Positions 53,741 through 60,410 of a DNA stretch of 60,410 nt are shown here, piece after piece (position 1 is the stretch's first letter; every line of letters begins with the position of its first letter). The notes beneath the pieces are model-generated. The model did not search any database, had not been told where the DNA came from, and saw only the letters and a program-made list of their open reading frames with translations. The stretch comes from Candidatus Bathyarchaeota archaeon (GTDB lineage Archaea > Thermoproteota > Bathyarchaeia > Bathyarchaeales > SOJC01), in NCBI GenBank assembly GCA_020352645.1, contig CP070683.1, positions 1,191,876 to 1,252,285 on the forward strand, read 5' to 3'. Position numbers and translations under genes: made by a program.

Positions 53741-54130
53741 ATGACAGAAAAAAAGCCGAAGACTGAGGATATATTGCGTAGGCTAAGTGATGTTTTGGAT
53801 ATCCTGAAAAGGATATCTGAGGATCTCCAGGATATTTCGAAATCGCTCAAAATGACTGAGCAAGTTGGGGTCTCAGAGGAGGCGCATCCACCCCCTCTAG
53901 CAGCTAAGCCATCAAAGGCCGTGGCCAAGGGATTAGAAGACATTAGGATGATGTTCCCGGAAAATCTGGAGGCCATGCTGTTGTTCGAAGACAAAGAATC
54001 ATACATAAGCATAAAGCCTAAACAGTATTTGGGATCTGACAACTTCGCGAAAATCGCATCAATTGTGAGAGGAGCAGGAGGCGAATATATCAGCGCTGGC
54101 AGGGACTCTCACTTCAGGATGCAAAAGTGA
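53741..54130 (+). CDS. Coiled-coil N-terminal small protein, unknown function
   Basis: 129 aa. Residues about 9-40 are a heptad helix (ILRRLSDVLDILKRISEDLQ), then a Pro-rich linker, then a compact alpha/beta domain (LEAMLLFEDKESYISIKPKQ, GAGGEYISAGRDSHF). Probably an oligomerising adaptor. No family recognised. Convergent with acyP, 3 bp apart. Confidence 0.6.
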   Translation: MTEKKPKTEDILRRLSDVLDILKRISEDLQDISKSLKMTEQVGVSEEAHPPPLAAKPSKAVAKGLEDIRMMFPENLEAMLLFEDKESYISIKPKQYLGSDNFAKIASIVRGAGGEYISAGRDSHFRMQK

Positions 54131-54133
54131 TCT

Positions 54134-54409
54134 TTACCAAATCACTCGAAAGTCCTTGAACTCGTTCTTGTACGTTTCCAATGTTACAGCGGTACTGGTC
54201 ACTCTTGCTCCTCTTGGCCCTTTTCCGCAGAATTCAATTAGTTTGTCAATGCCTTCTTTCTCTCCTTCAAGAACCGCTTCAACTCGCCCGTCTGAAAGAT
54301 TTCTAACCCATCCTGTAACCTCATATCTTTCAGCTTGGCGCTTTGTCTCATGCCGAAAGAAGACTCCTTGAACTCTGCCGCTGACGAATACATGGGCCCT
54401 AACTTTCAT
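54134..54409 (-). CDS. acyP: Acylphosphatase
   Basis: A 91-aa enzyme that hydrolyses acyl phosphates. The catalytic arginine is in SGRVQGVFFR and the catalytic asparagine in GWVRNLSDGRVEAVLEG, both in the standard positions. The ATG start and full length fit the family. Single-gene transcript. Confidence 0.94.
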   Translation of the reverse strand: MKVRAHVFVSGRVQGVFFRHETKRQAERYEVTGWVRNLSDGRVEAVLEGEKEGIDKLIEFCGKGPRGARVTSTAVTLETYKNEFKDFRVIW

Positions 54410-54587
54410 GAGCGCACATCTTCATTTCTCTCATGGTATTGTGTAGAAGAATATTGAAATGTTTCGTCACTTTCTTAGGGCCTATGCTTTTCTCTTTCAG
54501 TTGATTAGTTTCGCTAGTCTCTCTCTACTTTTCTTCAAGAAGTTCTCGCGCCTTTCTTAAAAGCTCAGTTGGGGAGACTCTATTGTT

Positions 54588-54923
54588 GTGAGATCCATGT
54601 TACAAACGAATGCGAGATTCATGATTTACGCTTCCGACGCACCAAGTAGAAAGCGGCTGAAGATTGTCGGCTCTGCTGTTTCTAGGATTGCAGACTCTTT
54701 GGAGGTGGAGACAGAGCTTTCAGGGGGGAAGAAACTGCTCTCGATCTATGTTTACTATCGAAGTGATGCAGGCGAAGAGATTCCAGTGTATTGTGACTGG
54801 GGGAAAAGCTGGGAGGAAGATGAGGTTTATCAAGCGATTCGCAACATGATGTTTGTTCTTTCTTTTCACCCTCGCCACTTGGACTTGAGATCGATAAGAA
54901 GAAAAGTGTGTGTTTCAGCCTAG
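54588..54923 (+). CDS. Uncharacterised small protein
   Basis: 111 aa with alternating strand and helix character: ELSGGKKLLSIYVYYRSD, IPVYCDWGKSWEEDEVYQAI and a basic end (RHLDLRSIRRKVC). It converges with the arcadin-like gene (4-bp overlap). An ATG further in (MLQTNARF) is possible. No family recognised. Confidence 0.55.
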   Translation: MRSMLQTNARFMIYASDAPSRKRLKIVGSAVSRIADSLEVETELSGGKKLLSIYVYYRSDAGEEIPVYCDWGKSWEEDEVYQAIRNMMFVLSFHPRHLDLRSIRRKVCVSA

Positions 54924-55264
54924 TGTGTTTTGCTGAATTTGATCGTTTGGTTTGATAGTTTGATTTCGTAGACCTGATTCACGTCGAATACGATTCCTAG
55001 TTCATCATATTCCTGCTCTGTGAGGAACAAGATGATCTTTGGGAAGTTTAGTCCAGCTTTCACTGATCGTAAGGGAAGTTGCTGCTGAAGGGTTTGAACA
55101 ACGTTTTGGACGATTCTTGCCTCTTCAGTTGCTGGCTGAATGGTGAATTGAGGAATCTTTCGTTCTTCAACGAGTTCGATACGCTTCCCAAGAGTACCTT
55201 CCGGGTCGCGGATTGATTCGATACGTTGAACTCTGACAAGTACCAAATTCGGGTCCCGCTGCAA
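54920..55264 (-). CDS. Arcadin-1-like protein
   Basis: 114 aa with LVRVQRIESI, KRIELVEERKIPQF, and FPKIILFLTEQEYDELGIVFDVNQVYEIKL. This pattern (beta-rich, KRIEL/VEER, then a PKI-x-L-x-L-x-E-x-E segment) resembles arcadin-1, an accessory of the crenactin cytoskeleton. I recall this from the family, so the assignment is tentative. No actin homologue is in the window. Confidence 0.45.
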   Translation of the reverse strand: MQRDPNLVLVRVQRIESIRDPEGTLGKRIELVEERKIPQFTIQPATEEARIVQNVVQTLQQQLPLRSVKAGLNFPKIILFLTEQEYDELGIVFDVNQVYEIKLSNQTIKFSKTH

Positions 55265-55298
55265 ATTAGGAAGGCTTAGGTATTATGTCTTTTCGATG

Positions 55299-56498
55299 TT
55301 ACTCCATCTCTATTGTTGCAGGAGGCTTTGGAGTCACATCGTAGTAGACGGATGCGACGTTTGAGCAGGATTCTAGAATTCTCTCAGCAGTTTCTTCTAG
55401 CGTCTTCCATGGTATTTCTGAGACCTTTGCAGTGAGGAAGTCGTGAGTGTCGATGGCTCTCAAGACTACTACGTAAGGTTGTTTCTCAGCTCTCTCTTTC
55501 AATGTGTAGAATATACGGCTGAACGATAGGTCTTGCGTTATGATCTTCGTTTGAAGGGCGACGAGACTTGAGATAGAAGGACTGTGAGATGTTCCATTGC
55601 GTCGTTGTGCGCCTAGCACCCCGATCTTTCCATACCGTCTTTTTCCTTTGACAACGCCTGTAGCTTTGGACTGGAGTACTTTGAAAGATACTTGGCTGGA
55701 CGGGACATTGAGTAAGTGTGCAGCTTTAGCTCGGTTGTGCGTATGTTGTGAGGAATTGGTTGTCTGATTATCAAGAATCGCTGCGAGATATTGGCTGGGA
55801 TTGTGCTTTGCGAAATTCTCTTCAACAATTGCTGTTGCTTTCTTTTCCGATGATAGTTTGTCTCTCTTTATTTCACCTACAACTCGGACAGACAAGCCTG
55901 GGCCTGGAAAGGGTTGTCTTTCAGAGATTTCGGGTGGGATCTTGAGATATCTGGCAACCTTGCGAACTTCTTCTTTGTAGAGCGAGACCAAAGGCTCAAC
56001 CACTTTGAAGCCGTATCGGTCAACTGTGTTGATTCCCATTTGGTCAAGAACATTGTGCTGTGTTTTGATGCCTCCGGTCGTTTCAATGACGTCAGCTTTG
56101 ATCGTTCCTTGAACAAGCACTTTGCACCCTTCTTTCTTTGCAGTCTCACCTAACACCTTATAGAAGGTTTCGCGAAACATCATGCGTTTTTCCTCTGCAT
56201 CTTTCAGTCCTTCAAGAGCTTTTAAGAATCGTTCTTGAACGTTCAGAACCTTAACTGGCAGGGTTAGCGGATCTTCTTCCAGAATTTCGGCAATTCGTTC
56301 TGGCTCGCCCTCTCTCATGAATGCATCGTCCAACATGACGCATAGAAGATTGGAACCTATGGCTCTATGTACCACGACAGCGCTTGCAGTGCTGTCTACA
56401 CCTCCGGATACAGCGACTAAGGCCTTGTGTTTTCCAACGAGCTCTTTTGTTTTCTCTACTTGTTCGTGAACGAAGTTCTCTTGATCGAATTCCTGCAA
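55299..56498 (-). CDS. guaAb: GMP synthase ATP-pyrophosphatase subunit (GuaAb)
   Basis: Amination of XMP to GMP with a separate glutaminase. The PP-loop is SGGVDSTASAVV; QGTIKADVIETTGG, QPFPGPGLSVRVVGEI, and the terminal PPATIEME match the ATPase and dimerisation domains. At 399 aa it is longer than the roughly 310-aa euryarchaeal subunit, with about 80 additional residues between the two domains (around 245-330). The glutaminase subunit is not in the window. TTG start. Confidence 0.9.
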   Translation of the reverse strand: MQEFDQENFVHEQVEKTKELVGKHKALVAVSGGVDSTASAVVVHRAIGSNLLCVMLDDAFMREGEPERIAEILEEDPLTLPVKVLNVQERFLKALEGLKDAEEKRMMFRETFYKVLGETAKKEGCKVLVQGTIKADVIETTGGIKTQHNVLDQMGINTVDRYGFKVVEPLVSLYKEEVRKVARYLKIPPEISERQPFPGPGLSVRVVGEIKRDKLSSEKKATAIVEENFAKHNPSQYLAAILDNQTTNSSQHTHNRAKAAHLLNVPSSQVSFKVLQSKATGVVKGKRRYGKIGVLGAQRRNGTSHSPSISSLVALQTKIITQDLSFSRIFYTLKERAEKQPYVVVLRAIDTHDFLTAKVSEIPWKTLEETAERILESCSNVASVYYDVTPKPPATIEME

Positions 56499-56739
56499 TC
56501 AGAGAGCCTCACAATAGCTTGTCTACTAGTTCCCTGTTTAAATATTTGCCATTTCGAGGAAACTGTAGAGCTTCAGTGTCCATCAACAACCTCGTCTGTT
56601 GAAATCCAGAAATCAACATGTTGACGAGTTTTCAATGATCTGCTCAAAAACAACAGTTGGGAAGGCGGATCTTTGCTTATATTGTGGTTACGTTTGCTTC
56701 TCAAGGATTGAAAAGCAACTCATTAGTCACCGATTCTGC

Positions 56740-57156
56740 ATGTTAAGCTTTTTGTTTAAAGACATCCTAGTGTATGAAAAGAGGCAACTCAGGAGACGGG
56801 CTTTGAGTGATGCAGAGTGTCTGAGAAAGAAAGTTGAAATCCTCAAGGAATTAGGCGATGACTGGAAGAATAGCGCCATCGTATTAAGCGATGCTCTTCG
56901 AGGAAATGAGGATCTGCGCGATTCGATTCAAGCTCTCTGCAAAGAAAGAAGCCAGGGTAACATGATAAAGATTGGCCTGACACTCCTCGCTTTTCCTCTT
57001 CCTATAGTGGTGGACGACGTTTTAGGCTGGTCGCTTCTGGCTGCTGGTCTCTTACAGAGGAAGATTAAGAACTCTGCACTATACCTTGAAGACATCGATG
57101 AAGCCTTTCCAAGCCTCCTCAAAGAAATAGAGAAAATCAGACAAGAGACAATCTAG
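56740..57156 (+). CDS. Uncharacterised helical protein with one hydrophobic hairpin
   Basis: About 138 aa from the ATG at 56740; the frame opens at 56599 and an ATG at 56635 would add a Cys-containing segment (LCLYCGYVCF). Seen: charged helices (AECLRKKVEILKELGDDWKN), a hydrophobic hairpin (IGLTLLAFPLPIVVDDVLGWSLLAAGLL), and a short helical end. Probably membrane associated. No family recognised. Confidence 0.55.
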   Translation: MLSFLFKDILVYEKRQLRRRALSDAECLRKKVEILKELGDDWKNSAIVLSDALRGNEDLRDSIQALCKERSQGNMIKIGLTLLAFPLPIVVDDVLGWSLLAAGLLQRKIKNSALYLEDIDEAFPSLLKEIEKIRQETI

Positions 57157-57187
57157 CCTCGCTGCAGCATCCAATGAGAAGACAGTT

Positions 57188-57340
57188 GTGTTAGTGCGTC
57201 GAGTGAGGCGTTTTTCGCCGCTTCCTCTGCGGCAACTAGCCTTAAGAAAGAAACTACGCTTGAGTGACCCTGACAGCTTGGATCATTCTTCACCGCCAGA
57301 TCTTCTTCAACTCATAATAGAGGATGGCAGCGAAGGTTAG
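57188..57340 (+). other. Gene-poor spacer with one short open frame
   Basis: The spacer 57157-57432 holds only a 50-codon GTG-started frame (57188-57340) with a basic first half and acidic end (RKKLRLSDPDSLDHSSPP). Nothing else was seen except a T-run near 57376. I do not claim it is translated. Confidence 0.2.
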
Positions 57341-57432
57341 ATGTTGAAAGGGAGAAACTGGGGCGTAAATCCGCTTTTTTTATGGGAAGTCAGATGTCTC
57401 TTGCTGATTCCCTTATTACGTACGCACACTAG

Positions 57433-57807
57433 CTATGGTTCATGAGCTTTCTGTGGGTCGGTCTCTTGGGGAGTTCCTATTATCTGCTCCGAAACTAGAT
57501 TGGCGGTTGTAGGTCGAATAGGTTGTCTGCTCTTTGCATGAACATGAGTGTCCGGAAGAACTGACAGATTTCCCCTTAGGTAAGCTTCGCGGCAACTACC
57601 GCATGCAAGAAGGGTTACTCCAAACAGAACAAAGCCGATATTCATCATCAGATTCGCTGACGGTAACATTGTGATGGAAGCGAGTCCCCAGATGATCATG
57701 ATCAACCCTATGCCACTCAAGAAGCCATAGATGAATGCGCCCAGCCTATGGTCGCTAATTCGCTCTGGCATTGTCATCACTATTGGTGTGAGTAGCTGCA
57801 TTGTCAA
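57433..57807 (-). CDS. Two-helix membrane protein, unknown function
   Basis: 124 aa with hydrophobic helices (about 24-44 and 52-70) and a polar tail containing no clear motif. The ATG at about 57771 (MPERISDHRLG) is an equally good start. It resembles the other two-helix proteins of the window (7178, 11794) only in layout. No family recognised. Confidence 0.5.
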   Translation of the reverse strand: MTMQLLTPIVMTMPERISDHRLGAFIYGFLSGIGLIMIIWGLASITMLPSANLMMNIGFVLFGVTLLACGSCREAYLRGNLSVLPDTHVHAKSRQPIRPTTANLVSEQIIGTPQETDPQKAHEP

Positions 57808-57947
57808 TTTATTGATTATGAAGCCACAATAACGATGCTAGATAAAAGATGAATCGCACTCGTAATTCCTCTACTCGAGCGGAGGTATCTTCCGCATTTT
57901 TGCTTCTTTTCTGCCGAGATATTTAGGAGATGAATAGACTTGGTGTC

Positions 57948-59069
57948 TCACAAATGCTTGCTTCTCTTTGGTGTACGAGCATGAGGGCGTCGTTTTTCAT
58001 TCAAGCTCCTGGAGTCCTCTTCTTCTAGGAAAGCTTCCCAAGCTTCTCTCGTTACCTCATGGATGCAGTTAGTTATGTAGTACTCAAACCCTAGTTCGGT
58101 AAACATCTTCAACAAGTATTCGCTTGAATACATGTTTTCCGTGATCCAGCGTGTTACTTCCGTTTCTCGTAGAAGCCGTTCAAGCATTTGACAGTTTAGT
58201 GCCAAACCAAGTCCTATTCCCCTAAACCTTGCCAAGACTCCATTTCCTGAATCCCATCCCTGCTTTTTGTTTCTCTCGAAATTCGTGACTATCTGTGTGT
58301 AACCTGCTAATTCTCCTGTCTCTTTCTCCACTGCTACATATTGCAAGAATTGAGATTCTCTCTTTTGTTCCAACTCCAGCTTTGTTCGGTATTCTTCTTC
58401 TTTCTCTGTAGTCTCTTCTATTGTCCACTCAGCTAGAGAATCATCACTTTCTAATTCTGCCACCATCTTAACAAAAGCAGAGAAGTCGACTTTCTGCTCT
58501 ATGGTTTCATGAGTCATGAAGCGTAGTTCAAAACCCAGTTTTTCTGCTAGCTGTCGTTGTCGTTTTGCCTCTTGGCTCACTTCTTCTAGTTGAAGCTGTC
58601 TTATCTCTAAGACACCTCTTTTTCTCTCGTCCACTACTGTGCCGCCTAGCTTTGTCTGAACATATCGAGCTCCTGAACTACTCTTCATCGCTGGAACGTC
58701 TAGAACATCTATATGCGGTGGCACTTTCTCTAGCAGATTCCTGCACATCTGCGTTCCGTACCCTTTTCTTCTTTCTTTTGGGTCGATAATGATGTACATT
58801 TCGGGGCGTGAAAAGCGCGTGCGCTTCCCGTCTTTTCTCCAAGTAAGATGTCCCCACCCAACCGTTTTGTTATCGATTAGCGCCAGTCCTATTACACTTC
58901 CATATTCGGGAGGTGTTGGAAGACCAAGCCGTTCTAAAAAGTACTCAGCAGAGTGCCCGGTCTCTTTCCCTTCACCGTCTGCAAGTTGTGCCATAAGTGT
59001 AGCAAGCTGGGGCAATAATCTTGTTGGAATATCTGATTTTTCGCCAGTGATGAAAGACACTTTATTCAC
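57948..59069 (-). CDS. Tandem-GNAT acetyltransferase
   Basis: A 373-aa protein with two GNAT folds. The N-terminal one has MYIIIDPKERRKGYGTQMCRNLLE as the acetyl-CoA loop; the C-terminal one has GNGVLARFRGIGLGLALNCQML. This matches two-domain mycothiol-synthase-like or aminoglycoside-type GNATs, but the substrate is unknown. The basic tail (RRPHARTPKRSKHL) is not part of the fold. Minus-strand start GTG-like at 59069. Confidence 0.8.
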   Translation of the reverse strand: MNKVSFITGEKSDIPTRLLPQLATLMAQLADGEGKETGHSAEYFLERLGLPTPPEYGSVIGLALIDNKTVGWGHLTWRKDGKRTRFSRPEMYIIIDPKERRKGYGTQMCRNLLEKVPPHIDVLDVPAMKSSSGARYVQTKLGGTVVDERKRGVLEIRQLQLEEVSQEAKRQRQLAEKLGFELRFMTHETIEQKVDFSAFVKMVAELESDDSLAEWTIEETTEKEEEYRTKLELEQKRESQFLQYVAVEKETGELAGYTQIVTNFERNKKQGWDSGNGVLARFRGIGLGLALNCQMLERLLRETEVTRWITENMYSSEYLLKMFTELGFEYYITNCIHEVTREAWEAFLEEEDSRSLNEKRRPHARTPKRSKHL

Positions 59070-59290
59070 AGCAAATCACTCCAAACTGATCCTTCTTGGA
59101 CTTTTCAAGAGGAGCGAAAACATACTTAAGTGTTTCAGGACAAAACCCTTTTTTCGGGTTTTATCTCAATTATTTGTCCGTGAAATCTGGACTGATAGTC
59201 TAATGGAAATATCCACAAAGGGTTGGAACGATACGGATAAGAAAGCGGAAATAGGGAAACGGAATTTGTGCGCGCAAAGAGGGAAATCCA

Positions 59291-60410
59291 TTGCTACTAG
59301 ATAATTTGAGGAAAGAATTCTCGTTCTTCAAAGGTAACTATGCTATTATGGTGTTCAGTTGGATTATGATAGATTTTGCCTTTGAACTCCCTGCAACTTA
59401 CTATGCGCTTTATGTTCTGGAATTAGGTGCGACAGAAACAATTATCGGCATAATTGGATTGGCGACTTTTCTTCCAATGGCTGCTGTGCAATTCCCAGGA
59501 GGTTATTTGGCAGACAAGTTTGGAAGAAAATGGCTAATTTCTTCAATGACTTTCGGGGTTGCGTTCTGTTACATTCTGTATGCAATAGCTCCGTCATGGC
59601 ACTTCATTTTTGTCGGTGCACTTTTGCTGGGCCTTGTTTCAATCTATGACCCTGCGATAAATGCAATAATCGCTGATTCATTGCCCCCTGAGAAAAGAGG
59701 AATGGGCTTCGGCGTCGTCACACTCATAGTGCGTGGAGCCACCACTCCAGCTCCATTCTTTGCAATGTTACTATATAGCCAGTTTGGCTTGGTTCAGGGC
59801 ATGCGGATTGCCTACGGCATTGTTGTGGCATTTTGGTTGATTGCAGCCCTTCTCAGACTTCGGCTTGAAGAGACTATCAAGAAAGCTCGAAAACCCAGCT
59901 TGAACGAGTTGCTCCATTCTGTTCCAGTCTCGATAAAAGAAAGTATCCGTGTTTGGAAGAGGGTGCCTAATTCAATGTTCTTCCTTCTCCTTGCCTTTGT
60001 CAGTTTCAATTTTGGGTGGGCATTGGCTAACCCTTACTTGGTAGTATATGCAGTCCACGAACTCGGAGTAACTGAGGAAATCTGGCCCTTGATGCTTACT
60101 GCCTTGTTCATAACAACTATAATCTTAGCTGTTCCTGCTGGGAAGATTGTGGATAAATTCAATAGGAAAGTTCCTCTACTAATCTCATTTACGTTGGCTA
60201 TAGCAGCCATTTGGCTTTTTGTTGGAGGGGGTTTGCCAAGGCTCTTCTTATCTTTAGTAATCTTCGGTGTTGCAATGGTTATAGCACACGCAGCGTACAG
60301 TGCTTTAGAAGCTGACTTGACCCCGAAAGAACAACGTGGGAAAGTCAGCGGTTTCAGAAATCTTCTAACATATGCGGTGTTAGGGATAGGTAACTTTGTA
60401 GGTGGTCTTT
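59291..60410 (+). CDS. Major facilitator superfamily transporter (3' partial)
   Basis: Open through the window edge, with about 373 codons visible. The loop 2-3 signature GGYLADKFGRKWLIS is present, and the second half repeats it as GKIVDKFNRKVPLL. Roughly ten TM helices are seen. I start at the TTG at 59291, behind a GAGGG; a TTG at 59306 is in frame. It looks like a multidrug/sugar-type MFS; substrate unknown. Confidence 0.85.
   Translation, partial: MLLDNLRKEFSFFKGNYAIMVFSWIMIDFAFELPATYYALYVLELGATETIIGIIGLATFLPMAAVQFPGGYLADKFGRKWLISSMTFGVAFCYILYAIAPSWHFIFVGALLLGLVSIYDPAINAIIADSLPPEKRGMGFGVVTLIVRGATTPAPFFAMLLYSQFGLVQGMRIAYGIVVAFWLIAALLRLRLEETIKKARKPSLNELLHSVPVSIKESIRVWKRVPNSMFFLLLAFVSFNFGWALANPYLVVYAVHELGVTEEIWPLMLTALFITTIILAVPAGKIVDKFNRKVPLLISFTLAIAAIWLFVGGGLPRLFLSLVIFGVAMVIAHAAYSALEADLTPKEQRGKVSGFRNLLTYAVLGIGNFVGGL

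Noticed and set aside
1-60410. Insertion sequences, prophage, CRISPR arrays or restriction/toxin defence modules
   Set aside because: I looked for transposase, integrase, Cas, methyltransferase and repeat-spacer patterns and saw none.

Overview
This window is archaeal chromosomal DNA, most likely from a Bathyarchaeia-type (TACK/Thermoproteota) genome. The lineage call is inference from gene content. The archaeal assignment is firm: TFB, an RpoK-like RNA polymerase subunit, S8e, SRP19, Gar1, thermosome, RadA, FEN1, deoxyhypusine synthase, KEOPS Cgi121, TrmY and endonuclease Q are all present. Many genes start with GTG or TTG behind Shine-Dalgarno motifs. TATA boxes lie about 25 nt from several starts. 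One tRNA carries an archaeal-type intron. I see no transposase, integrase, phage gene or CRISPR array, so this is core chromosome with small lineage-specific genes scattered through it.

Layout. 1-5.7 kb: RidA (cut by the window edge), an M55 D-aminopeptidase, a MoaD/ThiS-like ubiquitin-fold protein, and a drug-efflux-like locus of two tandem winged-helix regulators divergent from an ABC ATPase/permease pair, with two matching palindromes between them. 5.8-24.7 kb: mainly housekeeping genes with four tRNAs (Gln-UUG, Thr-CGU, Thr-UGU and an intron-bearing Met-CAU). These include FEN1, deoxyhypusine synthase, a KBL/BioF-type PLP enzyme, endonuclease Q, a NapH-like membrane ferredoxin, an AmmeMemoRadiSam-type radical SAM enzyme, a stand-alone MetE-core protein overlapping ThiL, a rhomboid protease, TrmY, an ECF S-component and a GIY-YIG/zinc-ribbon fusion. 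24.8-36 kb: a dense information-processing block of DUF2096-like, SMC-ScpA-ScpB, S8e, SRP19, Gar1, TFB, thermosome and rpoK. 36-45.7 kb: a Mut7-C PIN-like nuclease, a GNAT, dihydroorotase, a CBS protein, archaeal RqcH (NFACT), RadA, a THUMP protein, Cgi121 and a phosphoribosyltransferase. 45.8-51.3 kb: a complete four-gene histidine-to-glutamate operon (ftcD-hutI-hutU-hutH). 51.3-60.4 kb: an HtpX-like protease, RtcA, acylphosphatase, an arcadin-1-like protein, the GMP synthase ATPase subunit, a tandem GNAT protein and an MFS transporter cut by the window edge.

Most notable observations: (i) tRNA-Met carries a 35-nt intron in the variable loop with a recognisable bulge-helix-bulge; (ii) rpoK is clearly encoded after the thermosome gene but has no ATG, GTG or TTG start in its frame; (iii) an 80-bp segment is 89% identical between a DUF2096-like gene and an otherwise unrelated small membrane-protein gene 13 kb away; (iv) twin palindromic operators control the regulator/ABC locus, whose permease has an FN3-like ectodomain; (v) an inverted repeat abuts the Shine-Dalgarno site of the hut operon.
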